A stretch of 64,000 nt of DNA, from positions 1,550,001-1,614,000 of the forward strand of contig NC_015723.1 of assembly GCF_000219215.1 (NCBI RefSeq), given 5' to 3'. Position 1 is the first letter of the stretch; each line of letters starts with the position of its first letter. The translations under genes and the position numbers were made by a program. This document shows positions 25,504 through 33,528 of this stretch, in pieces. The DNA comes from Cupriavidus necator N-1 (GTDB lineage Bacteria; Pseudomonadota; Gammaproteobacteria; Burkholderiales; Burkholderiaceae). The notes beneath the pieces are model-generated. The model was not told the DNA's origin. It did not search any database and was given only the letters and a program-made list of their open reading frames with translations.

Positions 25504-26706
25504 ATGAGCAACGTCTCCCAGGCCCCAACCCCTCCGGCCGCACTCACGGAACGGCCGCGCTACACCCTCTGGCAGCTGGTCGGCTACATGCTGCGCCTGG
25601 GCACGCTCGGCTTCGGCGGTCCGGTGGCGCTGGCCGGCTATATGCATCGCGACCTGGTAGACCGGCGCCAGTGGATCACCGACGCCGACTACAAGGAGGG
25701 GCTGGCCCTGGCACAGCTGGCACCTGGCCCGCTGGCCGCGCAACTGGCCATCTACCTGGGCTATGTCCATTACCGGATCGCGGGCGCGACGCTGGTCGGG
25801 ATCGCGTTCGTGCTGCCGTCATTCCTGATGGTGCTGGCGCTGGGCTGGGCCTATGTGCGCTTTGGCGGCCTGACGTGGATGCAGTCCGTGTTCTACGGCG
25901 TCGGGGCCGCGGTGATCGGCATCATTGCGATCAGCGCGTACAAGCTCACCACCAAGAGCGTGGGCAAGGACCGCCTGCTGTGGGCGATCTACCTGGTACT
26001 TGCCGCGGTCACGGTGGTCACCGAATCCGAAATCGCGTGGATGTTCCTCGCGGCCGGGCTGCTGGTGTGGTTCTGGCGCGCCCCGCCCAAATGGCTGCGC
26101 CAGGGCGGCCTGCACGCGGCCGCGGCGACACAGCTGCCCCTGGCCGGCGGCGTGGCCGGCGCCATTGACTGGCCCCTGCTGGCGCAGATTGCCGTGTTCT
26201 TTGCCAAGGCGGGCGCATTTGTGTTCGGCTCGGGGCTGGCCATTGTGCCGTTCCTGTACGGCAGCGTGGTCACCGACTTCCATTGGCTCAATGACAAGCA
26301 GTTCGTGGATGCCGTGGCGGTGGCCATGATCACGCCCGGCCCCGTGGTGATCACCGTTGGCTTTATCGGCTACCTGGTGGCCGGCTTTCCGGGCGCGTCG
26401 GTTGCGGCGCTGGCCACCTTCCTGCCGTGCTACCTGTTCACCGTCCTGCCGGCCCCCTACTTCAAGAAATACGGCAAGCTGCCCGCCATCCTAGCCTTTG
26501 TCGATGGCGTGACCGCTGCCGCGGTGGGAGCCATCACCGGCGCGGTGATCGTGCTGGCCAGGCGTTCGATCGTGGATGTGCCGACGGTGCTGCTGGCGCT
26601 TTGCACGGTGGCGCTGCTGCTCAAATTCAAGAAGCTGCCCGAACCCGTGATCGTGGCCGGCGCCGCGCTGATCGGCCTGGTGGTCTATCCGCTCATGCAT
26701 CATTGA
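25504..26706 (+). CDS. chrA: chromate efflux transporter ChrA
   Basis: A 400-residue long-chain CHR transporter with two homologous halves. The first begins LGTLGFGGPVALAGYMHRDL and contains LAQLAPGPLAAQLAIYLGY. The second begins AFVFGSGLAIVPFLYG and contains AVAMITPGPVVITVGFIGY. ChrA expels chromate from the cytoplasm, driven by the membrane potential. About ten membrane helices are expected. It is co-transcribed with chrB. A weak hairpin (26730-26748) follows the stop. Confidence 0.95.
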   Translation: MSNVSQAPTPPAALTERPRYTLWQLVGYMLRLGTLGFGGPVALAGYMHRDLVDRRQWITDADYKEGLALAQLAPGPLAAQLAIYLGYVHYRIAGATLVGIAFVLPSFLMVLALGWAYVRFGGLTWMQSVFYGVGAAVIGIIAISAYKLTTKSVGKDRLLWAIYLVLAAVTVVTESEIAWMFLAAGLLVWFWRAPPKWLRQGGLHAAAATQLPLAGGVAGAIDWPLLAQIAVFFAKAGAFVFGSGLAIVPFLYGSVVTDFHWLNDKQFVDAVAVAMITPGPVVITVGFIGYLVAGFPGASVAALATFLPCYLFTVLPAPYFKKYGKLPAILAFVDGVTAAAVGAITGAVIVLARRSIVDVPTVLLALCTVALLLKFKKLPEPVIVAGAALIGLVVYPLMHH

Positions 26707-26885
26707 GGGGGGTGCCGCGCCGAGTCTATGAGATCGCTTTGCGGTCTCGGGCGCGCAACCGGCCCACTGCCCTGGTGGCCGAAGCCACTTGCGATGGGCG
26801 GCTTTAGGGAATCTAATCCTACGGAGGAGGCGTCCCGATGCGGATCTGAGAACCCCGTGGGCGCCAACTTTTTTTGCCGAACGCC

Positions 26886-28103
26886 ATGCCAGCCTCCCGG
26901 TCAGGGACCACCGGCTTCCCCACGATCCTGTTTGGCGCTTTCGATCGCCACAACTTCGGTGACCTGCTGCTGCCGCATGTGGTGCGAAGCCTGATCGGGC
27001 AGGCCAACCCGTTCTACGGGGGCCTGGCCGAGCGCAACCTGAGAATCCATGGCGGCCATCGGGTCCACACCCTAGCGCGGCTGGCAGCCACCGTGGGCGA
27101 CAGCGCCGTCGATGTCATCCATGTGGGTGGCGAAACCCTGACCTGCTCGCTCTGGGAGGCGGCCGTGATGCTGCAGCCTCCCGAGCAAGCCCGGGCGGTG
27201 GTGGCGCTGCTCGATGCCCGGCCGCACGAGCGGACGGTCTGGGCCCAGGCGCAGTTGGGCGTACGGGACCGGGTCCCCTACCTGTTGCCGGCCGGCATCT
27301 TTGCCAATGTCCGGCGTGTCATTGTCCACGCCGCCGGCGGCATTGACTTTGGATCGGTTGAGCCTGCCATGCGGGCCGAGGTGGTGGCCAAGCTCGGGGC
27401 CGCCACCAGCGTCGGGATACGAGACCATCAGACCCGGGCCATGCTCGCGGAGAACGGCATTGACTGCCGCCCGGAGCCTGATCCGGCCGTGCTGGTGGCC
27501 GAGCTGTTCGGCGACTGCATCCGCCGGCGCGCCCGCCAGGGCGAGTGCGCCCGCATCGTGTCAGGGTTCCCTGCCGGATACCTGGCCGTGCAGTTCAGCG
27601 CGGATTTTGGCGACGACGATACCCTTTCACAGCTGGCCGCCCAGCTCGAACGTATCGCCCGGACCAGGATCCTGGGCCTGGTGCTGTTTCGCGCCGGCGC
27701 CGCGCCCTGGCACGACGACCTGGCCTGCTACCAGCGCCTGGCGGCACGGCTGCGCGGCACGCCTGTGGTCCTGTTCGACTCGCTCAACCTGTGGGATATC
27801 TGTGCGCTGATTGCGCACAGCCAGGGTTTTGTCGGCAGCAGCCTGCACGGCGGCATTGTCGCCGGCGCATTTTTCCTGCCATGGCTTGGCCTGCTCCGGG
27901 CCGCACAACACCCTGGGACCAGCAAGCAAATCGCCTTTGCCGCGGCCTGGGGCGCGGCCGGGGCGCCGGCCGCGGTCACCGTGCAGGATCTTGCGGCCGG
28001 CCTGGACGAAGCGATGGCGTCCCGGACCGCGCAGCGTAGGGAATTGGCTAGGGAATGGGCCAAGGCCTGCAGGACCGCATTCCAGTTGGTTCAGGAGAAC
28101 TAG
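26886..28103 (+). CDS. polysaccharide pyruvyl transferase family protein
   Basis: A 405-residue protein from ATG 26886, with the family opening GAFDRHNFGDLLLPHVV, a central HVGGETL segment and the C-terminal ALIAHSQGFVGSSLHGGIVAGAF. The last is the conserved GSSLHG signature of the GT-B-like pyruvyl transferases (CsaB/ExoV relatives), which add a pyruvate ketal to a sugar from phosphoenolpyruvate. No glycosyltransferase, polymerase or export gene is nearby, so the acceptor is unknown. Some family members have other roles. Confidence 0.85.
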   Translation: MPASRSGTTGFPTILFGAFDRHNFGDLLLPHVVRSLIGQANPFYGGLAERNLRIHGGHRVHTLARLAATVGDSAVDVIHVGGETLTCSLWEAAVMLQPPEQARAVVALLDARPHERTVWAQAQLGVRDRVPYLLPAGIFANVRRVIVHAAGGIDFGSVEPAMRAEVVAKLGAATSVGIRDHQTRAMLAENGIDCRPEPDPAVLVAELFGDCIRRRARQGECARIVSGFPAGYLAVQFSADFGDDDTLSQLAAQLERIARTRILGLVLFRAGAAPWHDDLACYQRLAARLRGTPVVLFDSLNLWDICALIAHSQGFVGSSLHGGIVAGAFFLPWLGLLRAAQHPGTSKQIAFAAAWGAAGAPAAVTVQDLAAGLDEAMASRTAQRRELAREWAKACRTAFQLVQEN

Positions 28104-28134
28104 CACGATCGAGTCCCGCGGGGCATGACGACTG

Positions 28135-28275
28135 CTATCGGCACATCGCCATCAGCTGTACCCACGCCAGCGCAAAAGTCGGGTCGAGCCAAGATGTCAG
28201 TGCCACCATGCACAGGCCCGCCAGGCCGAGTACCGACAGCCATATGCCGAGCGCCGGTCCGCGGCGCAGACTCAT
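28135..28275 (-). CDS. 46-residue membrane protein coupled to an MFS gene
   Basis: A 46-residue protein (MSLRRGPALGIWLSVLGLAG) with a basic start and a long hydrophobic stretch that could form one or two helices. Its ATG overlaps the stop of the MFS gene (ATGA), so it is translationally coupled. I do not recognise a family. Position suggests an accessory subunit of the carrier, similar in style to the small protein at 5451-5573. Confidence 0.6.
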   Translation of the reverse strand: MSLRRGPALGIWLSVLGLAGLCMVALTSWLDPTFALAWVQLMAMCR

Positions 28276-29561
28276 GACCGCACAGGCGCGAGGCCGGTCC
28301 TGACAATCTGCCGGTCGTCGATCGGGAAGTGCAAGGCCGCGGCCAGTACGCCCAGCGCCATGGCGCTGAACCAGACCAGGTCGTACGAGCGCGTCAGTTC
28401 GAACGCGAGCCCGCCCAGCCATACGCCGAGGAACGAGCCCAGCTGGTGGCCGAAGAACACGAAGCCGAACAGCGTGGCGAGATAGCGCACGCCGAACACC
28501 TGTGCGAGGATCCCGTTGGTCAGCGGCACGGTGCCGAGCCACAGGAAGCCCATCGCCGCGCAGAACAAGTACAAAGTGGGCGTGCTCAGCGGCAGCAGCA
28601 GGAACAGCGCCATCGCCGCGGTGCGCACGAGGTAGATCCCGGCGAGCAGGTATTTCTTGCTGTGGCGCCCGCCCAGCAGGCCGAACACGTAGATGCCGGC
28701 CACATTGGCGAGCGCGATGATGGCGAGCGCGGCCATGCCGTCGGCCGGACGCATGCCACGATCCAGCAGATAGGCGGGCAGGTGGCTGGCGATGAAGGCG
28801 AGCTGGAAGCCGCAGGCAAGAAAGCCGAGGTTCAGGAGCCAGAAGCCGGAATGACCGAATGCCTCGCGCACCGCGCCGAGCAGCGACGGCTGGCCGCGGG
28901 CCGCGTTGGTCTCGTCCGCGGCCGGCGCCGGCGCGGCGGCAATCCGGTCCTCGAACGGCAGCGCAAGCGGCAGCAGCACGGCCAGTGCCAGGGCGAGCAT
29001 CAGCAGCGTGGTCGCCCATCCCGATGTGACCAGCAGCCCCTGCGCGGCCGGCACCAGCGCGAACTGCGCGATGCCGCCGACGGCGCCGGCCAGGCCCAGT
29101 GCGCGGCTGCGCTGCGCGGTGTCAGCCATTCTGCTCAGCGCGCCATACACTACGCCGAAGGTCGTGCCGGACAGCGCAATGCCGATGCAGACGCCTGCCG
29201 ACCAGACGAAGGCCGGTGACGTGTCGGCCTGTGTCATCCCGCAAAGTCCGGCGGCATATAACGCCAGTCCGCCGGCCATCACCTTCCACGAGCCGTACCT
29301 GTCGGCCAGCATGCCAGTGAAGGGCTGCACCAGCCCCCAGACCAGGTTCTGCACCGCCATCGCGAAGCCGAAGGTCTCGCGGGTCCAGCCGCGCTCGGCG
29401 ATGATGGGCAGCAAGAACAAACCCTGCACATGGCGCACGCCCAACGCCAGCCCCATCAGCAGGCCGCCCGCCAGCACGAGCACCCACAACTCCCGCCACC
29501 ATGGCGTGGCGGACTGCGGCGTGGCGATGGCGGCGCAAGTGTGCGGCAGGCGAGAAGTCAT
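28272..29561 (-). CDS. MFS transporter
   Basis: A 429-residue carrier with 12 predicted helices and a central polar loop (about residues 205-230). GMLADRYGSWKVMAGG is the family loop 2-3 motif, and VWGLVQPFTG precedes it. It resembles the monocarboxylate/OFA-like and cyanate-permease branch of bacterial MFS, but substrate is not readable. It is divergent from a LysR regulator across a 174-base region with two inverted repeats, and followed by the overlapping 46-residue protein. Confidence 0.88.
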   Translation of the reverse strand: MTSRLPHTCAAIATPQSATPWWRELWVLVLAGGLLMGLALGVRHVQGLFLLPIIAERGWTRETFGFAMAVQNLVWGLVQPFTGMLADRYGSWKVMAGGLALYAAGLCGMTQADTSPAFVWSAGVCIGIALSGTTFGVVYGALSRMADTAQRSRALGLAGAVGGIAQFALVPAAQGLLVTSGWATTLLMLALALAVLLPLALPFEDRIAAAPAPAADETNAARGQPSLLGAVREAFGHSGFWLLNLGFLACGFQLAFIASHLPAYLLDRGMRPADGMAALAIIALANVAGIYVFGLLGGRHSKKYLLAGIYLVRTAAMALFLLLPLSTPTLYLFCAAMGFLWLGTVPLTNGILAQVFGVRYLATLFGFVFFGHQLGSFLGVWLGGLAFELTRSYDLVWFSAMALGVLAAALHFPIDDRQIVRTGLAPVRS

Positions 29562-29635
29562 GACGGCCCCTTGTCGGACAATGGCGCCGGCAGGCGCGCG
29601 ATGGCTCTATTGCAGCCGCCCCGGCGCCGTGCTTC

Positions 29636-29679
29636 AAACGATCATTTGGTCGTTTTGCCATGCGCGCCGCGCATGGCAA
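29636..29679. promoter_or_regulatory. two adjacent inverted repeats in the MFS/LysR divergent region
   Basis: AAACGA (29636-29641) pairs with TCGTTT (29650-29655). Immediately beside it, TTGCCATGCGC (29655-29665) pairs perfectly with GCGCATGGCAA (29669-29679) around GCC. The 25-bp repeat includes T-N11-A spacings and is the best candidate for the LysR operator. Confidence 0.5.
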
Positions 29680-29735
29680 GAGGGCCGGGGATCGTGCTGT
29701 AATGGCGTATCGCGAATCTGCCAGGAGGCCACCGC

Positions 29736-30668
29736 ATGTCCGTCCCGCTTGTCCGGCTGTTTCCGCTCGACCTGCTCAAAGGCTTCGTCGCTGTCGGCCG
29801 ACGCATGAGCATTACGCAGGCAGCGGACGACCTGTGCCTGACGCAGTCGGCGGTAAGCCGGCAGATCCACGCGCTGGAGGAGCAGCTGAAGGTGCCGCTG
29901 TTCGTGCGCAAGCATCGCGGCGTGGCCTTCACTGCCGAGGGCGAACGGCTGTTTCGCAGCGCCGACAGCGCACTGCAGCAGTTGCAGGACGTGGTAGCCG
30001 AAGTGCGCCGCAACGAGGGCCAGCGCGCCGTCACGGTCACCGCCAGCATCGGCGTGACCGGCTTGTGGCTGCTGCCGCGGCTGGGGAACCTGCAGAAGAC
30101 GCATCCGCATCTGGATGTGCGCCTGTCCGCCAGCAACCGTATCAGCGACTTGCGTGCCGAGGGCATCGACCTCGCCGTGCGCTACTGCCGCGACGCCGCG
30201 GCGCCGCCCGATGCTGTGCGCCTGTTCGGCGAAAACATCGCCCCGGTTGCCCATCCATCGCTGGTGGCCGGGGTCGCCCGGCACGACGAGGCGCTGCTTC
30301 AGTTGCCGCTGCTGGAATTCGACGATCCCCGTCCGTGGCTGCAATGGCGCAGCTGGCTCGAGCCACGCGGCTACCGCCAGGCGAGCCAGCACGGCGTGCT
30401 TCGCTTCAATCAGTACGACCAGGTCATCCACGCGGCGCTGGCGGGACAGGGCGTCGCACTGGGCCGGCTCGAGCTGGTGCGGCCCCTGATCGATGGCGGC
30501 CAGCTGGTGATCGTGCCGACGGCGCTACAAGCGCCGCCGAGCCCCAACGCATACTGGCTGGTCCATGCCTCCGCCGATCCGCGCGAGGACGTCAGGTGTG
30601 TAGCCGAGTGGATTTGCCAGGAAGCCGCACACACCGTCAGGACACGTGCGAGCCCCGTAGCCACCTGA
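29736..30668 (+). CDS. LysR-family transcriptional regulator
   Basis: A 310-residue LysR protein of the GcvA-like branch. The HTH is RRMSITQAADDLCLTQSAVSRQI, preceded by FPLDLLKGFVAVG. The effector domain holds the typical DLRAEGIDLAVRYCRD. ATG 29736 follows CCAGGAGGCCACCGC. It is divergent from the MFS gene, which it probably regulates. Its last 32 bases overlap the convergent DUF2917 gene. Confidence 0.93.
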   Translation: MSVPLVRLFPLDLLKGFVAVGRRMSITQAADDLCLTQSAVSRQIHALEEQLKVPLFVRKHRGVAFTAEGERLFRSADSALQQLQDVVAEVRRNEGQRAVTVTASIGVTGLWLLPRLGNLQKTHPHLDVRLSASNRISDLRAEGIDLAVRYCRDAAAPPDAVRLFGENIAPVAHPSLVAGVARHDEALLQLPLLEFDDPRPWLQWRSWLEPRGYRQASQHGVLRFNQYDQVIHAALAGQGVALGRLELVRPLIDGGQLVIVPTALQAPPSPNAYWLVHASADPREDVRCVAEWICQEAAHTVRTRASPVAT

Positions 30669-30930
30669 GCCAGGGGAAGCCTGCACGGCGCGGGGGTGGC
30701 GGCGCCTCGATCCCGCACAAAACGGGGCCGGCGCCGTGCAGCGCCGCCAGAAACACGTCGGCGTCACCATGCAGCTGATAGCGCTCGCCGGGTGCGAGCA
30801 GGACGTCCGGGGACGGCCTGTCCCGTGTTTCGAACGTCAGCCACAGGCTGCCGCCGCGGCAGACCAGGTCCGCGCCGGCCCGCAGTCGCAAGCGCAGGCA
30901 TTCCGCTTCAAGGCAAAGGGTGTATGGCAT
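30637..30930 (-). CDS. DUF2917-like protein
   Basis: A 97-residue protein matching the small DUF2917 group of betaproteobacteria: LRLRAGADLVCRGGSLWLTFE and DVLLAPGERYQLHGDADVFLAAL form the conserved beta-rich core, resembling a small cupin-like fold. Such genes are often near LysR genes. Function is unknown. It runs toward and overlaps the LysR gene end by 32 bp. Confidence 0.7.
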   Translation of the reverse strand: MPYTLCLEAECLRLRLRAGADLVCRGGSLWLTFETRDRPSPDVLLAPGERYQLHGDADVFLAALHGAGPVLCGIEAPPPPRRAGFPWLRWLRGSHVS

Positions 30931-31066
30931 GAAAGGCTCCGGTGAGCCATTTCATTGTGCGAGCCGGCGTCGCGGCTTGCCATGAGCATTGCGTCGGCCA
31001 GCCATGCGTTATCCGATCGCATACGGCCCGGCAAAGCCACCGGGATTGCCGAGTCCCTGGTAAACG

Positions 31067-31094
31067 AAAAGGCGGGCTTCCGAAGATGCCCGCC
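31067..31094 (-). terminator. intrinsic terminator of the second OFA carrier
   Basis: On the minus strand, GGCGGGC and GCCCGCC pair around a 10-base loop and are followed by TTTTCGTTT. This is a convincing rho-independent terminator 34 bases after the carrier stop. Confidence 0.8.
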
Positions 31095-31127
31095 CGTCTT
31101 GCCGCGAAACGCCTGCGGACCTGTCCG

Positions 31128-32447
31128 TCAGGCTGGCACTTGCGTCCCCGCCGCCGCCGTCTCCTTCGAGAAAAGACTCCTGGAGGTGGCAACATGGCTG
31201 GCCAGCACCGGCCGCAAGACCATGATCGCCAGGAAGGCCGCGGTCAGGTCCATGGCCGCAACCGTGTAGAGCACCGTCGACCAGGTGCCGCTCGCCTCCA
31301 TCATCAGGTTGCCGACCGGCACGAACAGTGCGCCGATGCCCTTGGCCGTATAGAGCACGCCGTAGATCTTGCCGATGTGCTTGGTGCCGAAGGCATCGCC
31401 GGCAAGTGCCGAGAACAGCGAGTAGACCTCGCCCCAGGCCAGGAACACCACGCCCGACAGGATCAGGAAGGCGTACGGGTTGCTGCCGAAGTAGCCGAGC
31501 GCGATGATGCCAAGGCCTTCCAGGGTGAAGGCGATGACCATGGTCTTCTCACGGCCGATGTTGTCCGAAATCCAGCCGAACAGCGGACGCGAGATGCCGT
31601 TCATGATCCGGTCGAGCATCAGCGCGAGCGGCAGTGCGGCCATCACGAAGAAGTGCAGGTCGACCTTGAACTCCTTCACGCCCAGGTCCTTGGCGATGAC
31701 GCCAAGCTGGGCCACGGCCATCATGCCGCCGGTGACGACCAGGATGAACATCACAAACATCAGCCAGAACAGCCTGGTGGACATCGCTTCCTTGAGCGTG
31801 TAGTCGCGCGTGGCCTGGACCAGCTTCTGCGATGCCCTCACCTCGCTACCCTTTGGTGCGCGCAGGAACCACGCCGCGACAAAGGCGAGCCCGCCCTGCA
31901 GCAGGCCGAAGAACAGGAAGGTGTGCTGGAAGCCCTGCGACTCGATCATGGCCGCGATGGGCAGGATCGTCGCCGCGGAGCCGGCGCCGTAACCGCCCGC
32001 GGTCAGGCCCACCGCAAGGCCACGGCGGTCAGGGAACCACTTGAGCGCGTTGTTGATGCAGGTGGCGTAGATCGAGCCCACGCCAAGGCCGCCAACGGCT
32101 GCGCCGACGTAGAAGCCCATCAGGGTAGTCGCCTGGGAATTGATGCACCATGCCGCGCCGATGAAGACCGCGCCGAAGGCAACCATCATGCGCGGGCCGA
32201 ACTTGTCGATGAAATAGCCTTCGATCGGCGCCAACCAGGTCTGCACAAGGACGAAAACGGTGAAGGCGATCTGGATGCTGGCGCGCGACCAGCCGTAGGT
32301 GCCCTGGATCTCAGGGACGAACAAGGTCCAGGCGTACTGGATATTGGCGGTGGCGATCATGCAGACCACACCGACAATCAATTGCAGCCAGCGTGTGCCT
32401 TCCGGGACCTGGCGATTAGCGCCCAGCGCTGCCGATGGATTATTCAT
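31128..32447 (-). CDS. OFA-family MFS transporter (oxalate/formate antiporter type)
   Basis: A 439-residue 12-helix carrier from ATG 32447 behind AAGGAGCGCGCAA. Family marks: NIQYAWTLFVPEIQGTYGWS in helix 1, the loop signature ALKWFPDRRGLAVGLTAGGYG, and ISRPLFGWISDNIGREKTM in the middle. It is closer to OxlT-type oxalate/formate antiporters than the carrier at 3977. No oxalyl-CoA or formyl-CoA genes are nearby. It has its own promoter region and terminator, so it appears monocistronic. Confidence 0.9.
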   Translation of the reverse strand: MNNPSAALGANRQVPEGTRWLQLIVGVVCMIATANIQYAWTLFVPEIQGTYGWSRASIQIAFTVFVLVQTWLAPIEGYFIDKFGPRMMVAFGAVFIGAAWCINSQATTLMGFYVGAAVGGLGVGSIYATCINNALKWFPDRRGLAVGLTAGGYGAGSAATILPIAAMIESQGFQHTFLFFGLLQGGLAFVAAWFLRAPKGSEVRASQKLVQATRDYTLKEAMSTRLFWLMFVMFILVVTGGMMAVAQLGVIAKDLGVKEFKVDLHFFVMAALPLALMLDRIMNGISRPLFGWISDNIGREKTMVIAFTLEGLGIIALGYFGSNPYAFLILSGVVFLAWGEVYSLFSALAGDAFGTKHIGKIYGVLYTAKGIGALFVPVGNLMMEASGTWSTVLYTVAAMDLTAAFLAIMVLRPVLASHVATSRSLFSKETAAAGTQVPA

Positions 32448-32644
32448 TTGCGCGCTCCTTGAATCTTTTGACCATTCAATTGCGGGGGTGCGGGCGGGTA
32501 TGCGGACGCGCTTCGCCTCAGCATAAGGGTGGCTGCTGGCATTTCATGTCTCCTGTGTCATTGGCATTTATTTGCCTCTTATTCCGACGCCGACCTGAGG
32601 TCTCCGCCCTCACCCCTCTTCAAGTTCGGAGTGGCGATGGGATA

Positions 32645-32673
32645 CACAGTATGTGATATATCAAGCAAGTCAA
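32645..32673 (-). promoter_or_regulatory. possible promoter/operator of the second OFA carrier
   Basis: On the minus strand a good -35, TTGACT (32668-32673), is followed at about the right distance by a weak -10. The -10 area contains the palindrome CACA-GTA-TGTG (32645-32655), which could be a repressor site. The predicted leader is about 190 bases. Confidence 0.35.
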
Positions 32674-32933
32674 GAGAAAGGGATAGCAGGGTTTTCACTG
32701 AATTTATGACGGGGAAGGATCGGCACCGGATATTCACGCTGAATATGCATCATCGCCCCCGGAGAAAGGCGTCGCCAGGCGCCACCCGATGCCCATGAAA
32801 CCCTTTGCTGGAGCCGCTTCCAGGCGAATCGCCGCCGATAGATGAGCGTTCGTTTTGAATGAATGAGGAAAAGGACTTAAATTTAATCATTACGAATTTG
32901 TAATGCCCGGAAGTCCACCCACCGGTCAGTCAG

Positions 32934-32979
32934 CATGATTACAAAAATGTCATGATTACAGAAATGTCATGATTTTGAC
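32934..32979. repeat. 17-bp tandem direct repeats
   Basis: CATGATTACAAAAATGT (32934-32950) is repeated as CATGATTACAGAAATGT (32951-32967), with a third partial unit CATGATTTTGAC from 32968. The ATTACA core also occurs inverted in the GTAATG arm at 32900-32905. Iterons for a DNA-binding protein are possible. Confidence 0.65.
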
Positions 32980-33046
32980 TGCGTCGAATGATGAGCTAAA
33001 TAAATCAGATCGATTAATACCGTACAAACAGCATCCTCGCGTCCCC

Positions 33047-33140
33047 AAAAAAAATGCCCGCAGGCAAGCCTGGCGGGCGTAGGCATGATGCGTGACATCA
33101 GCCGCAGCATGTAGATGCAGTTATAGGCGATTATTCGAGC
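33047..33140 (-). ncRNA. candidate small RNA ending at an orphan intrinsic terminator
   Basis: The minus strand has GCCCGCCAGGC pairing with GCCTGCGGGC (one bulge) followed by A and eight T residues (33047-33078), a textbook terminator. No gene on this strand ends nearby: the next minus-strand coding region upstream is more than 15 kb away. A promoter-like stretch with AATAAT or TATAAC lies around 33125-33160. A transcript of roughly 60-100 nt is inferred and its 5' end is uncertain. Confidence 0.35.
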
Positions 33141-33226
33141 CAGATAAACAAATAAAAATGCTTATTGCCGGGCAGCGGCCAGAAACACCTCGAAAACCCT
33201 GACGGATTTACCGAAACACCCTGAAC

Positions 33227-33259
33227 GCCATTTTGGCCGATTCAGAAGATGGCATTTTT
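33227..33259 (+). terminator. terminator-like hairpin, plus strand
   Basis: GCCATTTT and AAGATGGC pair with one G-T pair around an 11-base loop and are followed by ATTTTT. No plus-strand gene ends here, so it is either fortuitous or the end of a non-coding transcript. Confidence 0.4.
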
Positions 33260-33314
33260 GTCATGATGGGTTTCGATTTGCAGGCGACCAGAGGCACCGC
33301 TACCCGGGTCGGAA

Positions 33315-33494
33315 GGCAAGCCCTGTAGACAAGATCATCCAGGCTACCCCCGAGAGTAGACGAAACGGTAAGTCCTGTAGAACTCCTGGGAAGCCCGGCG
33401 ATCAGGTTGCCCGTCCATCGCTATAGATAGAATGGAAAGCATTTGGCCATCAAGTAGATGTTTTGGTAAATTCTGTAGAAACTCTGGTAAGCTC
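33315..33494 (+). repeat. three iteron-like boxes upstream of the Fic gene
   Basis: CTGTAGA occurs at 33323-33329, 33375-33381 and 33473-33479, each preceded by GG(C/T)AA. The second and third boxes extend to about 33 bases of imperfect direct repeat (33367-33399 and 33465-33497). In the last copy TTCTGTAGAA is itself palindromic. They probably mark binding sites for a regulator of the Fic gene. Confidence 0.5.
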
Positions 33495-33528
33495 CGGGCA
33501 AACCCGCACCCAAGGATTGCGACTTCAT

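Larger units (their letters stand above)
32448..33528. other. 1.1-kb AT-richer gene-free region
   Basis: No convincing protein-coding frame is present on either strand. The region is visibly AT-richer than its flanks. It contains a promoter-like sequence for the OFA carrier (about 32650-32673), 17-bp tandem repeats (32934-32979), an inverted repeat CATTAC-N6-GTAATG (32888-32905), a minus-strand intrinsic terminator (33047-33078), a plus-strand terminator-like hairpin (33227-33259), and three CTGTAGA boxes before the Fic gene. It may hold a small RNA or be the scar of an insertion. Confidence 0.6.

Noticed and set aside
26730..26748. GAGATCGC-TTT-GCGGTCTC hairpin after chrA as a terminator
   Set aside because: It contains a G-T mismatch pair and no T-run; too weak to list as a terminator.
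32448..33528. CRISPR array or attachment site in the AT-rich island
   Set aside because: The tandem repeats are contiguous without spacers, and there is no tRNA, integrase or duplicated end sequence.
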